Assembly (NCBI GenBank): GCA_025093985.1
Contig: JACAAK010000002.1
Location: 3,224,001-3,288,000 of the forward strand
Origin: Calvatia gigantea
Taxonomy: Eukaryota > Basidiomycota > Agaricomycetes > Agaricales > Lycoperdaceae
Direction of reading: 5' to 3'
Length of the DNA: 64,000 nucleotides
Positions 1-10,374 of the stretch are shown in pieces. Within the stretch, counting starts at the first letter, position 1. Each line of letters starts with the position of its first letter. The notes under the pieces were generated by a model. That model was not told the DNA's origin. It did not search any database and worked only from the letters and a program-made list of their open reading frames with translations. The position numbers and the translations under genes are program-made.

Positions 1-424
1 GGACGCCAATAAATTTAAGTGAGATTTCTTTCCTTAATTTACTGGCGACGTAAACTTCTCATAATAAACGGATGGTACTAGCCCGGATAGATGGAACTCA
101 CCACCCAAGGCTGCAATGAGTATTCCTGGCAGTCTGGGGAAATACATTTGCATTCTCTGGAGGACCTCGCGCGTGTATCGGATATAGGTTTTCTTTGCTG
201 GAGTGCGTTGGTCTCCACTTGTATGGTGAAGCGCCGGAACTGAACCTCTGGAAACCAGGATGAAAGCGTTGCTTTTTACCCTCATTCGTGCTTTCGAGTT
301 TAAGATGGCTGTCCCTGCTGAAGACATTGTCAAATACTCAGAAGTCGTGGCTCGTCCGGGGCTCAAGACCGATCCCACTGGTCCAAATCAGTTGCCACTC
401 CTTGTTCTGCCTGTCGTCCGTTGA
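1..424 (+). CDS. Cytochrome P450, C-terminal part, cut by the window edge
   Basis: This is the 3' end of a P450 monooxygenase gene. After a short exon (to about 20) and an intron ending at about 92, the sequence encodes the PDRW meander motif and the haem-binding loop [11 protein letters not shown], whose Cys is the axial haem ligand. A second intron (about 208-240) precedes a final exon starting [14 protein letters not shown] and stopping at 422-424. The last two exons match the P450s at 912-3219 and 52142-54584 in the same order, so this is a third member of one family, in tandem with the next gene. An extra base near 131 breaks the frame between IPG and VWGN. The rest of the haem loop is intact, so this is either a recent pseudogene or a sequence error. 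Confidence 0.85.
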
Positions 425-911
425 CCCGATATAAAAGATATGTGCTCCTCGACGTTGAGATTACGTTAGAGGGTCACTACACAATACCAAGGATTTGTAA
501 AACCGAGATACTGTTCCAAAATATCATTTGACAGTGTATGCTCTGTCGAAATGGCGTGCATTTTTGGGCCGTGTGGTCATGCCCATGGGGACTAGCAATA
601 ACCCTAATCCCAGAATTACGGCATTGGATCCTCATGGTTGTCTGGATATACCGAATGCCCTTGAGCCCCTATATCACCGTACCCTCTTCCTCTCCGCTAA
701 AATAACATGTATACATAGATTTTTGTACCAAGGCGATGGGTGACTAGTACTTGGGTGGTTAAATTTAGTGACTGCTCGTGATTCACACGAGTTCATTTGC
801 GTGGCGGGAACAAAGTGATCGCCGCTTGCCTGGGACAGTCGCAACACACATCCTTTATCCCACGAAGACGACTTGAAACGAGTATTGCATCCACCAAAGA
901 CTGAACTCGGC
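425..911. other. Intergenic, between tandem P450 genes
   Basis: No exon is recognised here. The short open frames on both strands overlap each other and look like chance. The stretch should hold the terminator of the first P450 and the promoter of the second. Confidence 0.5.
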
Positions 912-3219
912 ATGTCGCTAGTGCAGCTTTCCCTAACATCTCTCGCAGCTATCGTCATCTACCGACTATGCAAGCTTGTGGTTAATGAATTGGGGTCACC
1001 TATCCGCCATTTCCCTGGTCCTCCGAGTTACAATCCCCTGCTCGGAAATTTCTTGGAAGTCTTCACTTCGGCAAGAATTGTTTTCACTTTTGACGTAACC
1101 CATTTGTCCGCTCACCTGCAGGGTCGATGTTAGGATCAGCTGAACGTACATAGGAAGTGGATTGAGAAATATGGAACTACTTTCAGATACAAAGGGATCC
1201 TATGGGTCTGTTTCGTGCATTACAGCTCGCACTCGCACTGACTCTAAGTGCCTTAGCGGAGTCGCTTGTATACATCGGATTTAAAGGCCATCAATCATAT
1301 TCTTATGGACAACTACACCTATCAGAAACCGGAGCCTGCCACGTATAATCTTCGAAGAGTCCTGGGCGAAGGCACGTCCTTGATATGTGCGTCAGCGCGT
1401 ACAATTGGCTTACCACCAGGTTGGGCTCAGGCGTCCTACTAACAGAGGGAGATGTTCACAAGAATCAGGCGCGGCAAACTCAATGACCTAAAATATTCTT
1501 GCTAACGTTGGGGTGCGCATCTGTAGCGTAAAATTTTGGTAAGCTGTGCGCGTTTGGTTCAATTATCCTGTGATAATGATGTTATACGTTCCCGACTAGA
1601 ATCCTGCCTTTGGACCGCTGCAAATTCGGGAACTTACTGCAACTTTTCTGGAAAAAGCTGTTCAGGTTAGTATTCACAACCATGAAGCTAGCCTCTGTGT
1701 GAGATTTTATAGCTCCGAGATGCGTGGGCGTCCAAACTTAAAGCAGACGATGATGAAGCTCAGGTGGATGCTCTGTCATGGCTGAGTAAGACGACGTTGG
1801 ACGTGATTGGTGAAGCAGGTGCGACAAACCGCCATATGGGCCTTCAACTGATTTCTGACTCCAAACGCTGCTCAAAGGCTTCGGCTATGACTTTGGGGAC
1901 ACTACAAGAACAGCCAGGTCGACAAAGTGAATTATCAGAAGCTTTTAAGTTATTATTTAGTGTCGGGACGCGACCCAACTTAGTGGCTGTCCTCCGAGGA
2001 GTGTTCTCTATCTTGGGTTTCCTAGTAAGTCACGGTAGACGCGCCTTGCGCATCAAGTCTGACGGCAACCTTAGCCTGCAGATCGCGATGCCGAAGGTAA
2101 AAAGGCAAGCCAAATAATGTTTCGTATCGGGAGGCAACTACTGGAAGAACGGAAACGAGGATCAGAGAATATCCCCAGTAGAGGGAATGACTTGCTCTCA
2201 CTTCTTGTCCGTGCTAATACTGCAACAGACATACCCGAGCACCAAAAAATGCCCGATGAAGATGTTATTGCACGTGCGTCTTTGCTACAACAACACTTTA
2301 CTTACTAATAATCCGCCCTAGAAATACCGACCTTTATCGTTGCTGGACACGAGACTACAAGGTATCACCTGGCAAAAATTGGGTAGTAGATGGACTCACA
2401 CTCGGCCATTAGTTTAGCGACCACCTGGGCGTTATACGCACTCACGAAGGGCAAGAATATTCAAGATAAGTTAAGGAACGAATTATCGACAGTTTCAACG
2501 GACAATCCAACGATGGAAGAACTCAATTCTCTCCCATACCTTGACGCCGTGGTCCGAGAAACGCTACGACTTTACGCCCCTGTCCCGGCAACGTTACGTG
2601 TTGCCATGGAAGAGGATATTCTTCCCTTGGAGAAACCTGTGGAAGATCGGAATGGCAAAGTACACCGTGACGTTAAGTTGGTATATCGCCTCTCCCCCGC
2701 AAACATACCTCCTAGAACGTGTTCGATAGGGTTACTAAGGGCCAAACCATCGTAATACCGATTGCTTTAATCAACACATCCAAAGAAATTTGGGGCGAGA
2801 GCGCAGACCAGTTTGAGTACGTTACCGACCTAGTCTATCATGTCGAAGGTTGTGCCGCTGATCACGGTTTTCCTAGCCCATCGAGGTGGAATTCAGTTCC
2901 TCGAGCAGCGAGCAGCATTCCAGGCGTCTGGGGAAATATGATGACTTTCTTAGGTGGACCCCGCGCATGCATTGGTTTCAGGTTTTCTCTCGTAGAGTTT
3001 GTTGTCGCCACTTTTGACATCCAATGATTTACTCACCCCGCCTTCTCCAGGATGAAGGCGTTGCTATTTACATTGATCAGAGCCTTCGACTTCGAGCTTG
3101 CCATTCCTCATGAAGATATTGTCCAAAAGTCTGAAATCGTTACAAGGCCAGTCCTAAGGACTGATCCCAATAATACAAACCAGTTACCCGTAGTAATACG
3201 ACCCGCTTTATTGTCGTAG
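912..3219 (+). CDS. Cytochrome P450, multi-exon, with one frame break
   Basis: The product is a membrane-anchored monooxygenase. The start at 912 ([10 protein letters not shown]) gives a hydrophobic N-terminal anchor followed by the FPGPPS proline hinge. Exon order follows the intact paralog at 52142. Conserved elements are [12 protein letters not shown], the I-helix AGHETT (about 2348), the ExxR motif in RETLRLY (about 2557), PSRWNS and the haem loop [11 protein letters not shown] (about 2946). A 12-nt exon at 1527-1538 encodes RKIL. Three donors are GC rather than GT (1071, 1372, 1469), where the paralog uses GT at the last two. One extra G in the run 1895-1898 shifts the frame between GFGYDF and TLQEQPG. 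Weak donors plus the frame break suggest early decay, but a sequence error is possible. The substrate cannot be told. Confidence 0.85.
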
Positions 3220-4174
3220 ATCTAGTGTTTTTCCGCAGTTACTTAAAAGCTACAGTGCTCTATCATTCGATAAGGGCTTGGAAATACCGAATGGCATGGG
3301 CACATGCGCGATTGACACATAATCCACTTGCTAAGACACTGACTTTCGAGGAGGCTTACCTTCCAATAAGCTTATTGTCAGTGCCTAGCAGACAACGCAC
3401 GGTGACCAACCAGCGTCGAGGAGCTTGGCAGCGGACGTCTCCTGCTTGGCGTGATGGACCTGACACGAGCACAAGGTGCACCCCAGTAGTTCTGACAGCT
3501 GATGAAGATAGGGCCTAGGCAAACGACGTGATCAGGAGGACCAGTGCTTGGTTTCCCGGAAAACACATCACCCCCGATAACCGGCTACCATGCAATTTCA
3601 ATAGTCTGCTGTGCCTCCTCGTCCGAACGGACCTGTTGCGTAGCAGCGGCCGGTTAGAAATGATCATTAAGGAGCTGAAATGTTAGGACATAAGGACTTG
3701 GGTAGCGGCACCCTATTGAATCATAGGTTACAATTCGGAACCGCATGAAGCGGATCAGCGATCCCGGGGCTGATGGAGGTCTGCCAATCTCCTGGTAGAA
3801 CACACTACTGACATCGGACGTTAACCAGATCTCTGCTTAACCCCATGAAATTATCCCCGGGTATTTATCCAAGTTGCAGGCCCGCAAGACTTACGAAAAA
3901 GTATCCTTTTAAGACTACTGATCACTGGGGGGGCAATGATTCTGGTGACAATTGACTTGGTCCCAGTGCTCACCTCTCGCAACATCTGCATACCCATTTA
4001 CCGCACGGAGTTCCGACTAGTCGTGATGGTTTTGGTTCGGTAGTATCAAACTGTTCGGCACCTGCAGCTAAAGCTCTTGATTGTCACGGTTGTTTCGCCT
4101 CAAGGTAGTAACCTTCAAACTGACCGAGTGTCAGAGCTTCCTGCTGGGCAAGGTGATCCCTGCTACGAGGAGCC
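3220..4174. other. Intergenic, no gene seen
   Basis: About 950 bases without a recognisable exon. A 97-codon open frame at 3225-3518 has no domain, no matching neighbour exon and an overlapping open frame on the other strand, so it is not called. Confidence 0.5.
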
Positions 4175-4262
4175 CATAAAAGCTCCCTCGTCTTGCTGAG
4201 ATTCTTCAGAGTGCCTGGCGCATTTCCCCCAATATCCTACAACAACTCCAAGGGCTGGTCCC
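4175..4262 (+). promoter_or_regulatory. Core promoter and 5' leader boxes shared with the gene at 8391
   Basis: A TATA-like CATAAAAG sits at 4175-4182. About 27 bases downstream of its first A is box A (TCTTCAGAGTGCCTGGCGCA, from 4203), and further on box B (TCCAAGGGCTGGTCCC, 4247-4262). The paralog at 8391 has nearly identical copies of both boxes at 8178 and 8272, again with box A about 29 bases after its TATA box. Box A therefore falls where transcription should start, and box B lies in the leader. Confidence 0.65.
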
Positions 4263-4300
4263 ATTCTTCCATTTAACCACATTTCATACAATCCACCAAC

Positions 4301-5734
4301 ATGCAAATCAAACCTAGCTTTGTCCTCCTGGCGACTTTGGCTTCGGTAAAAACCATCTCCGCTCTTCCTGTGGTTAGCATATCTTTCCCTTTATTTCTTA
4401 ATGACCTGGCTCACCCTCCGAGAAAGGATGGAACTGTACAACTCGCCGAGCGCGAAGTCGTTGATGTCGATGCCCGCGGGGACGGAGGAGTTGAGGTGTT
4501 CGACCACCAGGCTCGTGATTTCTACGACGAGCTCGACGTCCGAGAGGTTTTTGACGAACTGGAAACTCGCGAATTTGATAATCTGGAGGTCCGAGACTTC
4601 GATGAATTAGAAGTTCGGGAGTCCGGAGGTTTTGAGGCCCGTGAATATGAAGGCATTGAAGCCCGTGCCCGAGGCGGGAGACCCAAGCCGGGACCCAAGC
4701 CACCTAAACCAGGACCCAAGCCAGATCCAAAGCCTTCTACACCGAGGCCGGGCATTGAAATCGTAAGGGATTTAACTCCGCAGAGGGGCGTGAACTGACC
4801 TTCGGATCGTTATTGCCACAGAGTCCCAGTATCCCCATACCTCTTGATCCCCTGACGTGGTTTGGCCCGGGTCAGCAACAGCCACTGCCGGTGCCAGCAG
4901 TCCAAAGGCGCAGGCTAGGTGGGAGGCCGAAGCCCGGCCCTAAGCCTGCTCCCAAACCTCCTGTTAAACCTCCTGCACCAGGCACCCAGCCCGGTCGTCC
5001 AGGTATTGAGATTGTAAGGTTTCATCGTCTCCGAAAATTCTAGTAGTTTTCCCGACTGTTGCCATTACAGAGCCCAGGTATCAGCATACCCATCGATCCC
5101 TTCCAGTGGATGGGACAGGGTCAACCACCGCCACCACCACCACCCGCAGCGCCAGTTGCTCGTGACCCAGAAGGCCGTGCGCGCGGACGAGGTGGGAGAC
5201 CTGGTCCTGGTTCTAAGCCGCCTGCCCCCAAGCCCGACACGAAGCCTGGATCGGGTCGTCCTGGCGTCGAGTTTGTAAGTTCCTCCCTCTCCTTCTTCCA
5301 ACAGAGATGGTGACACCCTCTGCAACAGAACCCAAGTATTGGTATCCCTATTGACCCGTTCCAAATATTCAATCCCGGCCAACCGGCACCTCCTCCCCCC
5401 GCACCTCCTGTCCAGCGCCGTGCAAGGGGTGGGCGTCCGGGCCCCGCACCTAAGCCAGCCCCCAAACCTGCACCTAATAGCAAACCGGTATCCAAGCTCC
5501 CGACCACAGGACCTAAGCCTCCTCCACAAGGACAGAAGCCTCCAGGTGGTGGCCCGCATGTCAACCCCCCAACCATTGAAATAGTCAGTCGTACAGACCT
5601 GCCTTCTTCTGAACCTCCAATACTCATCAGTTGAATTTTAGGAACCCGTCATCCCCCTACCGCCCCTTTTCCCCCCGGCTCCACCGGTCCCTGCGCCTAC
5701 CTCTACTATTGCTACCGCTACTCCCACTCAGTGA
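4301..5734 (+). CDS. Secreted proline-rich modular repeat protein, one module per exon
   Basis: The product is about 401 residues. A signal peptide (about residues 1-22, ending ISALP) leads into an acidic tandem repeat of about 8 residues (pattern like FDELEVRE), in which a single Arg is followed by Glu or Asp. Four Pro/Lys/Gly-rich modules follow. Exons are 4301-4762, 4822-5013, 5071-5274, 5329-5583 and 5642-5734. All internal junctions are phase 0, and each sits at the same point of the module, which starts SPSIPIPLDP-like and ends RPGIEI-like. The LEVRE/QRRAR sites could be cleaved by kexin-like or other proteases (inference). A 54-nt in-frame stretch (4373-4426, gttagc...aaag) may be an extra intron. 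It is paralogous to the gene at 8391. The function is unknown; a wall or extracellular structural protein or a peptide precursor are options. Confidence 0.8.
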
Positions 5735-6302
5735 AGGGATGGGTATTAGTCGATTGAAGAGGCATGGAAATGGAGTGTAACTTTCGGTTTGATATATTTG
5801 TGTAGTGATGGGTTGTTGAAATGTAACTGTTGTTGGATAAATAATTTTTTGCTGGTTGTGTATCCGGACAGACAGATCGGGGCGTAAAGGGGTTGGGACC
5901 GGGGATGTATCACGGTCCTGTGATTTTGCTAATCTGGATAAAAAAGATAAGTTAGTCAAGTGTGTCGAGGGATACCTAATACTGTCAGAAATGAGAAGGT
6001 CTTAGGAGTTACCGTTTGGTATATTCGGTGGTTTGAATGTATTCCACACTTGATGAGCTTGATGCTCAATCGAGGATAAGATCGAGGTGGCCGCCTTCGT
6101 GGGGATGGTTCGTGTGTCCTGGCAAATTGCAAATAGTTTCAATTTTATAGCTTCGGATGGTGGGCTGCGACCTTTCTCGCCACCACCACCTGGACAAAAA
6201 TTAGATTTGTGTACGATGGAATGATGATGTAGGGTACACTGTGTTGCGACACATGGGTACGGGTGAGCCGGGGGAATATTGACAAAAAATACAAGACATA
6301 AA
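5735..6302. other. Convergent 3' intergenic region
   Basis: This lies between two genes that end facing each other. It holds AT-rich stretches suited to polyadenylation on both strands (for example around 5840-5850) and no supported exon. Confidence 0.5.
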
Positions 6303-7550
6303 TTATGATACCTCCTCCATATCTTCATCGTCATCATCTTCGTCATAGTCCTCGTCCATCTCCTTGACCTCCAAGTCATCTGATATGCCAGGATTCGGTA
6401 CGTTCTCGGCCTTAATCTATCATCCGGGTGAGCCAAATTGAATACAGGCTGCGCAGTAGGAGCCAGACGCACGTTCTCATCCTTGTAATTCTCTTTCAGC
6501 TCCCACATGCCGTTATACTCGCCACTCCGATGTAGGAACGCGATCTCTGAGAGGACTTCCTTGAGATATGCTTCCGGTTGCTGCGTCTTGTCACGTAATG
6601 GCCGCAGACCCCAGCGTGGAGTATCTCGGAAATGGGTGAAAAGCTGATCGAGGAGTTGGTTCCGGGGTATGCGAGCCATTCGTTCGAAACCTTTTGTAGG
6701 TTTGGGTTTGGTTTTCTTGGGGTTATTACCGTCAGCTCAAGAGCATAGGAGGACAGGTACAATAAACGTACGACAAGGTCGCTGAAGGCACCACCGCTTC
6801 CAAGTCCCACACCACTGCTAAGCCGATTAATTCCACCGCGCCCACCGGACACTCCAGCTTCCTCTATCATTCTTATCTGCCTCTGTTTTGTGTTGTACTT
6901 CAAGTGACGTTCGCGCATCTGTTTCCTGTAACTCTCGCTAAAGGATGGCCGGAGGTTACATTCGTGCTTAATTCGCCCCGTTAAAATTGTGGTCCGCGCT
7001 CTTGAATTATACGGCGCGTTGGCTCCGTGGGCGGATAGTGATGAATCTTTTGGTCGCTCGGCAACGACTATTTGATTTTCCACGGTCTCATTAACCATAT
7101 CAAGCTCATAGCAATCCGGCTCGGAGCCAGTTGTGGCATAAGAGGTCGTGAAGTTGAACGCTGGGCGGTTAGGGAGTTGAGGTGGTGGCGTGCTTCCAGT
7201 TGCAGAACCATTCGAGTCCTGACTATTGGGCTCTTTGTTTGGTGGAAGGAAGAGGACAAAACGCGGCTTTCCGCCCGTTGGAGGTGTGTAGACACGTATT
7301 GTGGCGAGGTGAACATCTTCTGCATCTGTGGCTGCCCAACGCTCTAGGAGGAACTTCGGAATCTGAAGAGTGGAACCAGGTGAACATCTGTTCTAGGTAT
7401 GCAAGAATGCATTAGAGGGACCTTAACGAGCCATACACGCCCGCTCCCTTGGTCCAGCATGAGGTGCTCATCTGGGTCTGGTTGAGAATCGTCGTCGATA
7501 GCGGTTTCGGCATCAAAAGGTTTCTTTTCGTCGTCAATTGGTCCGTCCAT
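6303..7550 (-). CDS. TFG2: Transcription initiation factor TFIIF subunit beta
   Basis: This is the RAP30/Tfg2-type subunit that escorts RNA polymerase II to the promoter. Exons (minus) are 7550-7422, 7362-6772, 6715-6473 and 6416-6303, every length a multiple of 3, giving 358 residues. The N-terminal dimerisation part contains GRVWLVKIPKFLLERW across the first junction. A basic linker region includes RHLKYNTKQRQIRM. The C-terminal winged helix (about residues 245-315) contains RIPRNQLLDQLF, QPEAYLKEVLSEIAFLHRSG and YNGMWELK, all hallmarks of the family. The tail is strongly acidic (Asp/Glu run) and ends EEVS. The first donor is GTCCCT, unusual but supported by the protein. The frame is unbroken throughout. 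Confidence 0.95.
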
Positions 7551-8148
7551 TGGTCAAGTAGGCCAAAGTTTCGTAAATTATAAAGGAGCAGCAAACGAAA
7601 GATCCGTTGAACAGAGCAGGGGATGATGGTAGGAATCGAGGCGGAGGTTAATTGTTTCAATGACTTTGTGCGGAACAATGACTGTGACATTTGCCGTCGG
7701 TCTTTGTTTGGTTCTAGAGGTGGCGACAAACAGAAAGACCGTTCAGGCCATCCAAACCTTTTCTCTTTCTATTACTTGAATCACTCTGCTTCACGATGGA
7801 TCCTAAAACCGGCAGCGAGCTCTTCGTGTCGTATGTATCAGACCTGGCCAACGATTATGCTGTGCATCCCTTCGCTCGGCAGGTTTTAAAATTCGGAAAT
7901 ATGTATCCCCTTATCGAACGGCGTTGATACGAAGGACTCCAAAACACAGCAACGTCTCTGCCAATTCTTGATCGTGCACCAGAAAACCCATTTTACCCCT
8001 TGTGAAGTCATTGTTACTTGATCACACTGTAAAACATGTTCTCGGAGAGCACTCACTTTTATCGGGTTTCCATGGTCGCAATTCCGTTCCATTATCTGTG
8101 AGCGTATCCATCACACGCCAGCAGGCATTTCCGGCCCGAGTTCGCGGC
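7551..8148. other. Intergenic between divergent genes, with a possible short gene relic
   Basis: A plus-strand ATG at 7796 opens about 31 protein-like codons (MDPKTGSELFVSY...) ending near a possible donor at about 7888. No second exon could be found, so it is not called as a gene. The rest should hold the TFG2 promoter. Confidence 0.4.
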
Positions 8149-8286
8149 TATATAACCAGAATATAGTATAGCCAATGTCTTCAGAGTGCCCGGCGCATCT
8201 TCTCATATCCTCGGTGGGTGTTCGATAGGAGCCTCAACGGGTTGTTCTCTAATCACTGCTCCAGCAAACTTTCAAGGGCTGGTCCC
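8149..8286 (+). promoter_or_regulatory. TATA box with shared boxes A and B
   Basis: TATATAA lies at 8149-8155. Box A (TCTTCAGAGTGCCCGGCGCA, from 8178) follows about 29 bases later and box B (TCAAGGGCTGGTCCC) is at 8272-8286. They match the boxes ahead of the gene at 4301, one mismatch in box A and near identity in box B. The A-to-B spacing is 94 here against 44 there, which argues for separate elements. Confidence 0.65.
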
Positions 8287-8390
8287 TCGACTGTCGTTCA
8301 TCTCTTCTCGATTAATTATTTTCACGAGTCAGTACTTCGAGCTCGCTGACTAGAGTTTCCTTACCGAGGTTTGCTCCATAGACCCTTACG

Positions 8391-10374
8391 ATGCAGATTA
8401 CGCCAGGATTCGTTCTTTTGGCCGCCCTTGCAGGTGCAGGTACGGTATCTGGCCTGCCCTTGCAAGACACAACGGCAGCGCTTGCTGAGCGTGCTGCTTA
8501 TAATCTTAACACCCGCGGGGTTGAAGCCGAGTTGGACTTGGAACGACGCGAGGATGTTTATGAACTAGAGGCACGCGAGGATGTTGAAACATTAGAGGCG
8601 CGCGATGTTTACAACGAACCCACTACTCGCGAATTCGACGACCTTGCCATTCGGGAGGTTTTAGACGATCTACAGATCCGAGACGTGAGCCATTGTTGTG
8701 ATTGGGATTATGATAACCACTTACCGAGCTACCCAATAGGACTCTACCGAAGGTCTTGTTGCTCGACACAATCATCATCCTGGTGGGGGTGGAGGCCACG
8801 GAGGACGTGGCCGTCATGGTCATCATGGTCATCGCCGTCATAACGGTCACCATGGTCGTCACGGTCATGGCGGTCATCATGGTCAGCCTGGTCATCATAG
8901 TCATCACGGTCACGGCGGCCACCATGATCGGCCTGGTCACCATGGTCATCATGGTCACCGCCGCCACGGCGGTCATCATGGTCATCACGGTCATGGTGGT
9001 CATCATGGTCAACCTGGTCGTCACGGACATCATGGTCATCACAGTCATCACGGCCACGGTGGTCATGGCGGTCATCACGGTCATGGTGGTCATCATGGTC
9101 AACCTGGTCATAGCGGTCACCACGGTCATCACCCTGGTCACCCACATAAACAAGAACCTGGGCAGGGCGGAGGCCGGGGAGGTCATCCTAATCATGGGGG
9201 ACAACTTCAGTCACAATTTCCTGGTCCCCAAGGTGCACCCCAATTAACACCTGTCGTAAGTAAACTCCAATCCTTACAATACCACCCCCTGATTCCTGAC
9301 CCTACTAGGCCGGGGATCCAGCAACGAGCTCCTCAGCGATTGTTAATGATTCCGCGGCGGCTGAGAGCACTGCCCCGGTACGTCCGGTAATCCAGAGACA
9401 GTGTGCTTAGAATTAATGACCTTGCTTTCAGGCCGCAGCAGGCACTCTCGAGGCTAGGGACCCACCACACTCACACCACCGCCACCACCGTCCACCACCA
9501 CCATATTACGATCCGTATCGTTGGGGCTACAACGGATACCGTGGTGGGCACCGTGGTGGGCACCGGGGCCACCGACATGGTGATGGGCGAAACGGACAAA
9601 ACGAACGAGGTGGCCAAAACCCTGCAGCTTCTGGATCACTTTCTGTGTCGGCTCCTGGAGCGGTACGTGATTGGTTTTCCACTTCCAAAAAGCATCTAAA
9701 ACATCGTTTTTTAGACTCAAGTTGCCGGTTTCACGTCCAATGCTGCCCCTCTGCCTTCCTCGGCTCCTGCCGAAGCTGGCCCCTCTTCCACCATTGTGCC
9801 TCACTCAACGAGTGCCCCCGCCCCTCACTCTGCCAGCTCCAAAATATCCCGCCCTTCGAGTTCGGCGAGTGCTTCCAAGCCTTCCAGTTCCGTGAAGCCG
9901 GGAGTCAAACCCTCCAGTTCAGGTCACTCAGGTTCCACTCACCCTGGACCCAAGCCGACTAGCTCGGGTAAACCCCACTCCTCGAGCCCCAGCCACCCAG
10001 GAGCGAAGCCTACTCCAACTTCCTCCAAGAAGCCGGGCGTAAGTAGTTCCGTCAAGGGAGGACTAAAGCCTACAAGGTCGGGTAAGCCCGGTCCTTCCCC
10101 CAGTGGTACCACAAAACCTAGCGGACCAAAGAAAAGCGGCAAACCTCAACCTTCTGGTAAACACGACACCTCTGCTTCCAGGAAACCGACTTCGACCGGA
10201 CATGTTGGCAGCAAACCGACAGAGGCTGGCAAGAAAAAGGAGGACAATAAAAAGCATGGTCATGATGACCACCAAGGTCACAGAACCCACCATAGCCCAC
10301 CCCCACACTCTCGCCTCTTTCACCCCCAACCCCACCACCCTCGTCCCGGCCACGGGAAAAAGCCTTCCTCCTAA
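8391..10374 (+). CDS. Secreted His/Gly-rich and Ser/Pro/Lys-rich protein
   Basis: The product is about 589 residues from five phase-0 exons: 8391-8684, 8740-9255, 9309-9377, 9432-9662 and 9715-10374. A signal peptide (about residues 1-23, ending VSGLP) is followed by acidic repeats with single Arg sites (ELEAREDVETLEARD), as in the paralog at 4301. Exon 2 encodes a long His/Gly repeat (units like HGHHGHGGHHGQPG). Exon 4 is His/Arg/Gly/Tyr-rich, and exon 5 is Ser/Pro/Lys-rich and mucin-like with a basic His-rich end. The His block suggests binding of Zn, Cu or Ni in the secretory path or wall (inference), and the Ser/Thr tail is likely O-glycosylated. Open frames without His in the same stretch are shadows. 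No known domain was recognised. Confidence 0.8.
8770..9150 (+). repeat. Imperfect tandem repeat encoding His-Gly units
   Basis: Hexamer-like repeats of the type GGTCATCAT/GGTCACCAT run for about 380 bases within exon 2 of the secreted protein gene. In the true frame nearly every codon is His or Gly, with Gln-Pro-Gly breaks about every 25-35 residues. Such a tract is prone to length change by slippage. Confidence 0.85.

Noticed and set aside
5065..5627. 164- and 168-codon minus-strand open frames, Gly/Arg-rich
   Set aside because: They are antisense of the proline-rich modules; low-complexity GC-rich coding leaves the antisense frames open.
7796..7888. Short plus-strand gene start (MDPKTGSELF...)
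   Set aside because: Only one 31-codon stretch, no continuation after the possible donor, no family recognised.
8623..9247. Val/Met/Thr-rich and Asp/His-rich open frames on both strands over the His repeat
   Set aside because: They are shadows of the repeat. The plus frame reached by the phase-0 splice at 8684/8740 gives the His/Gly protein and continues in frame through three more junctions.
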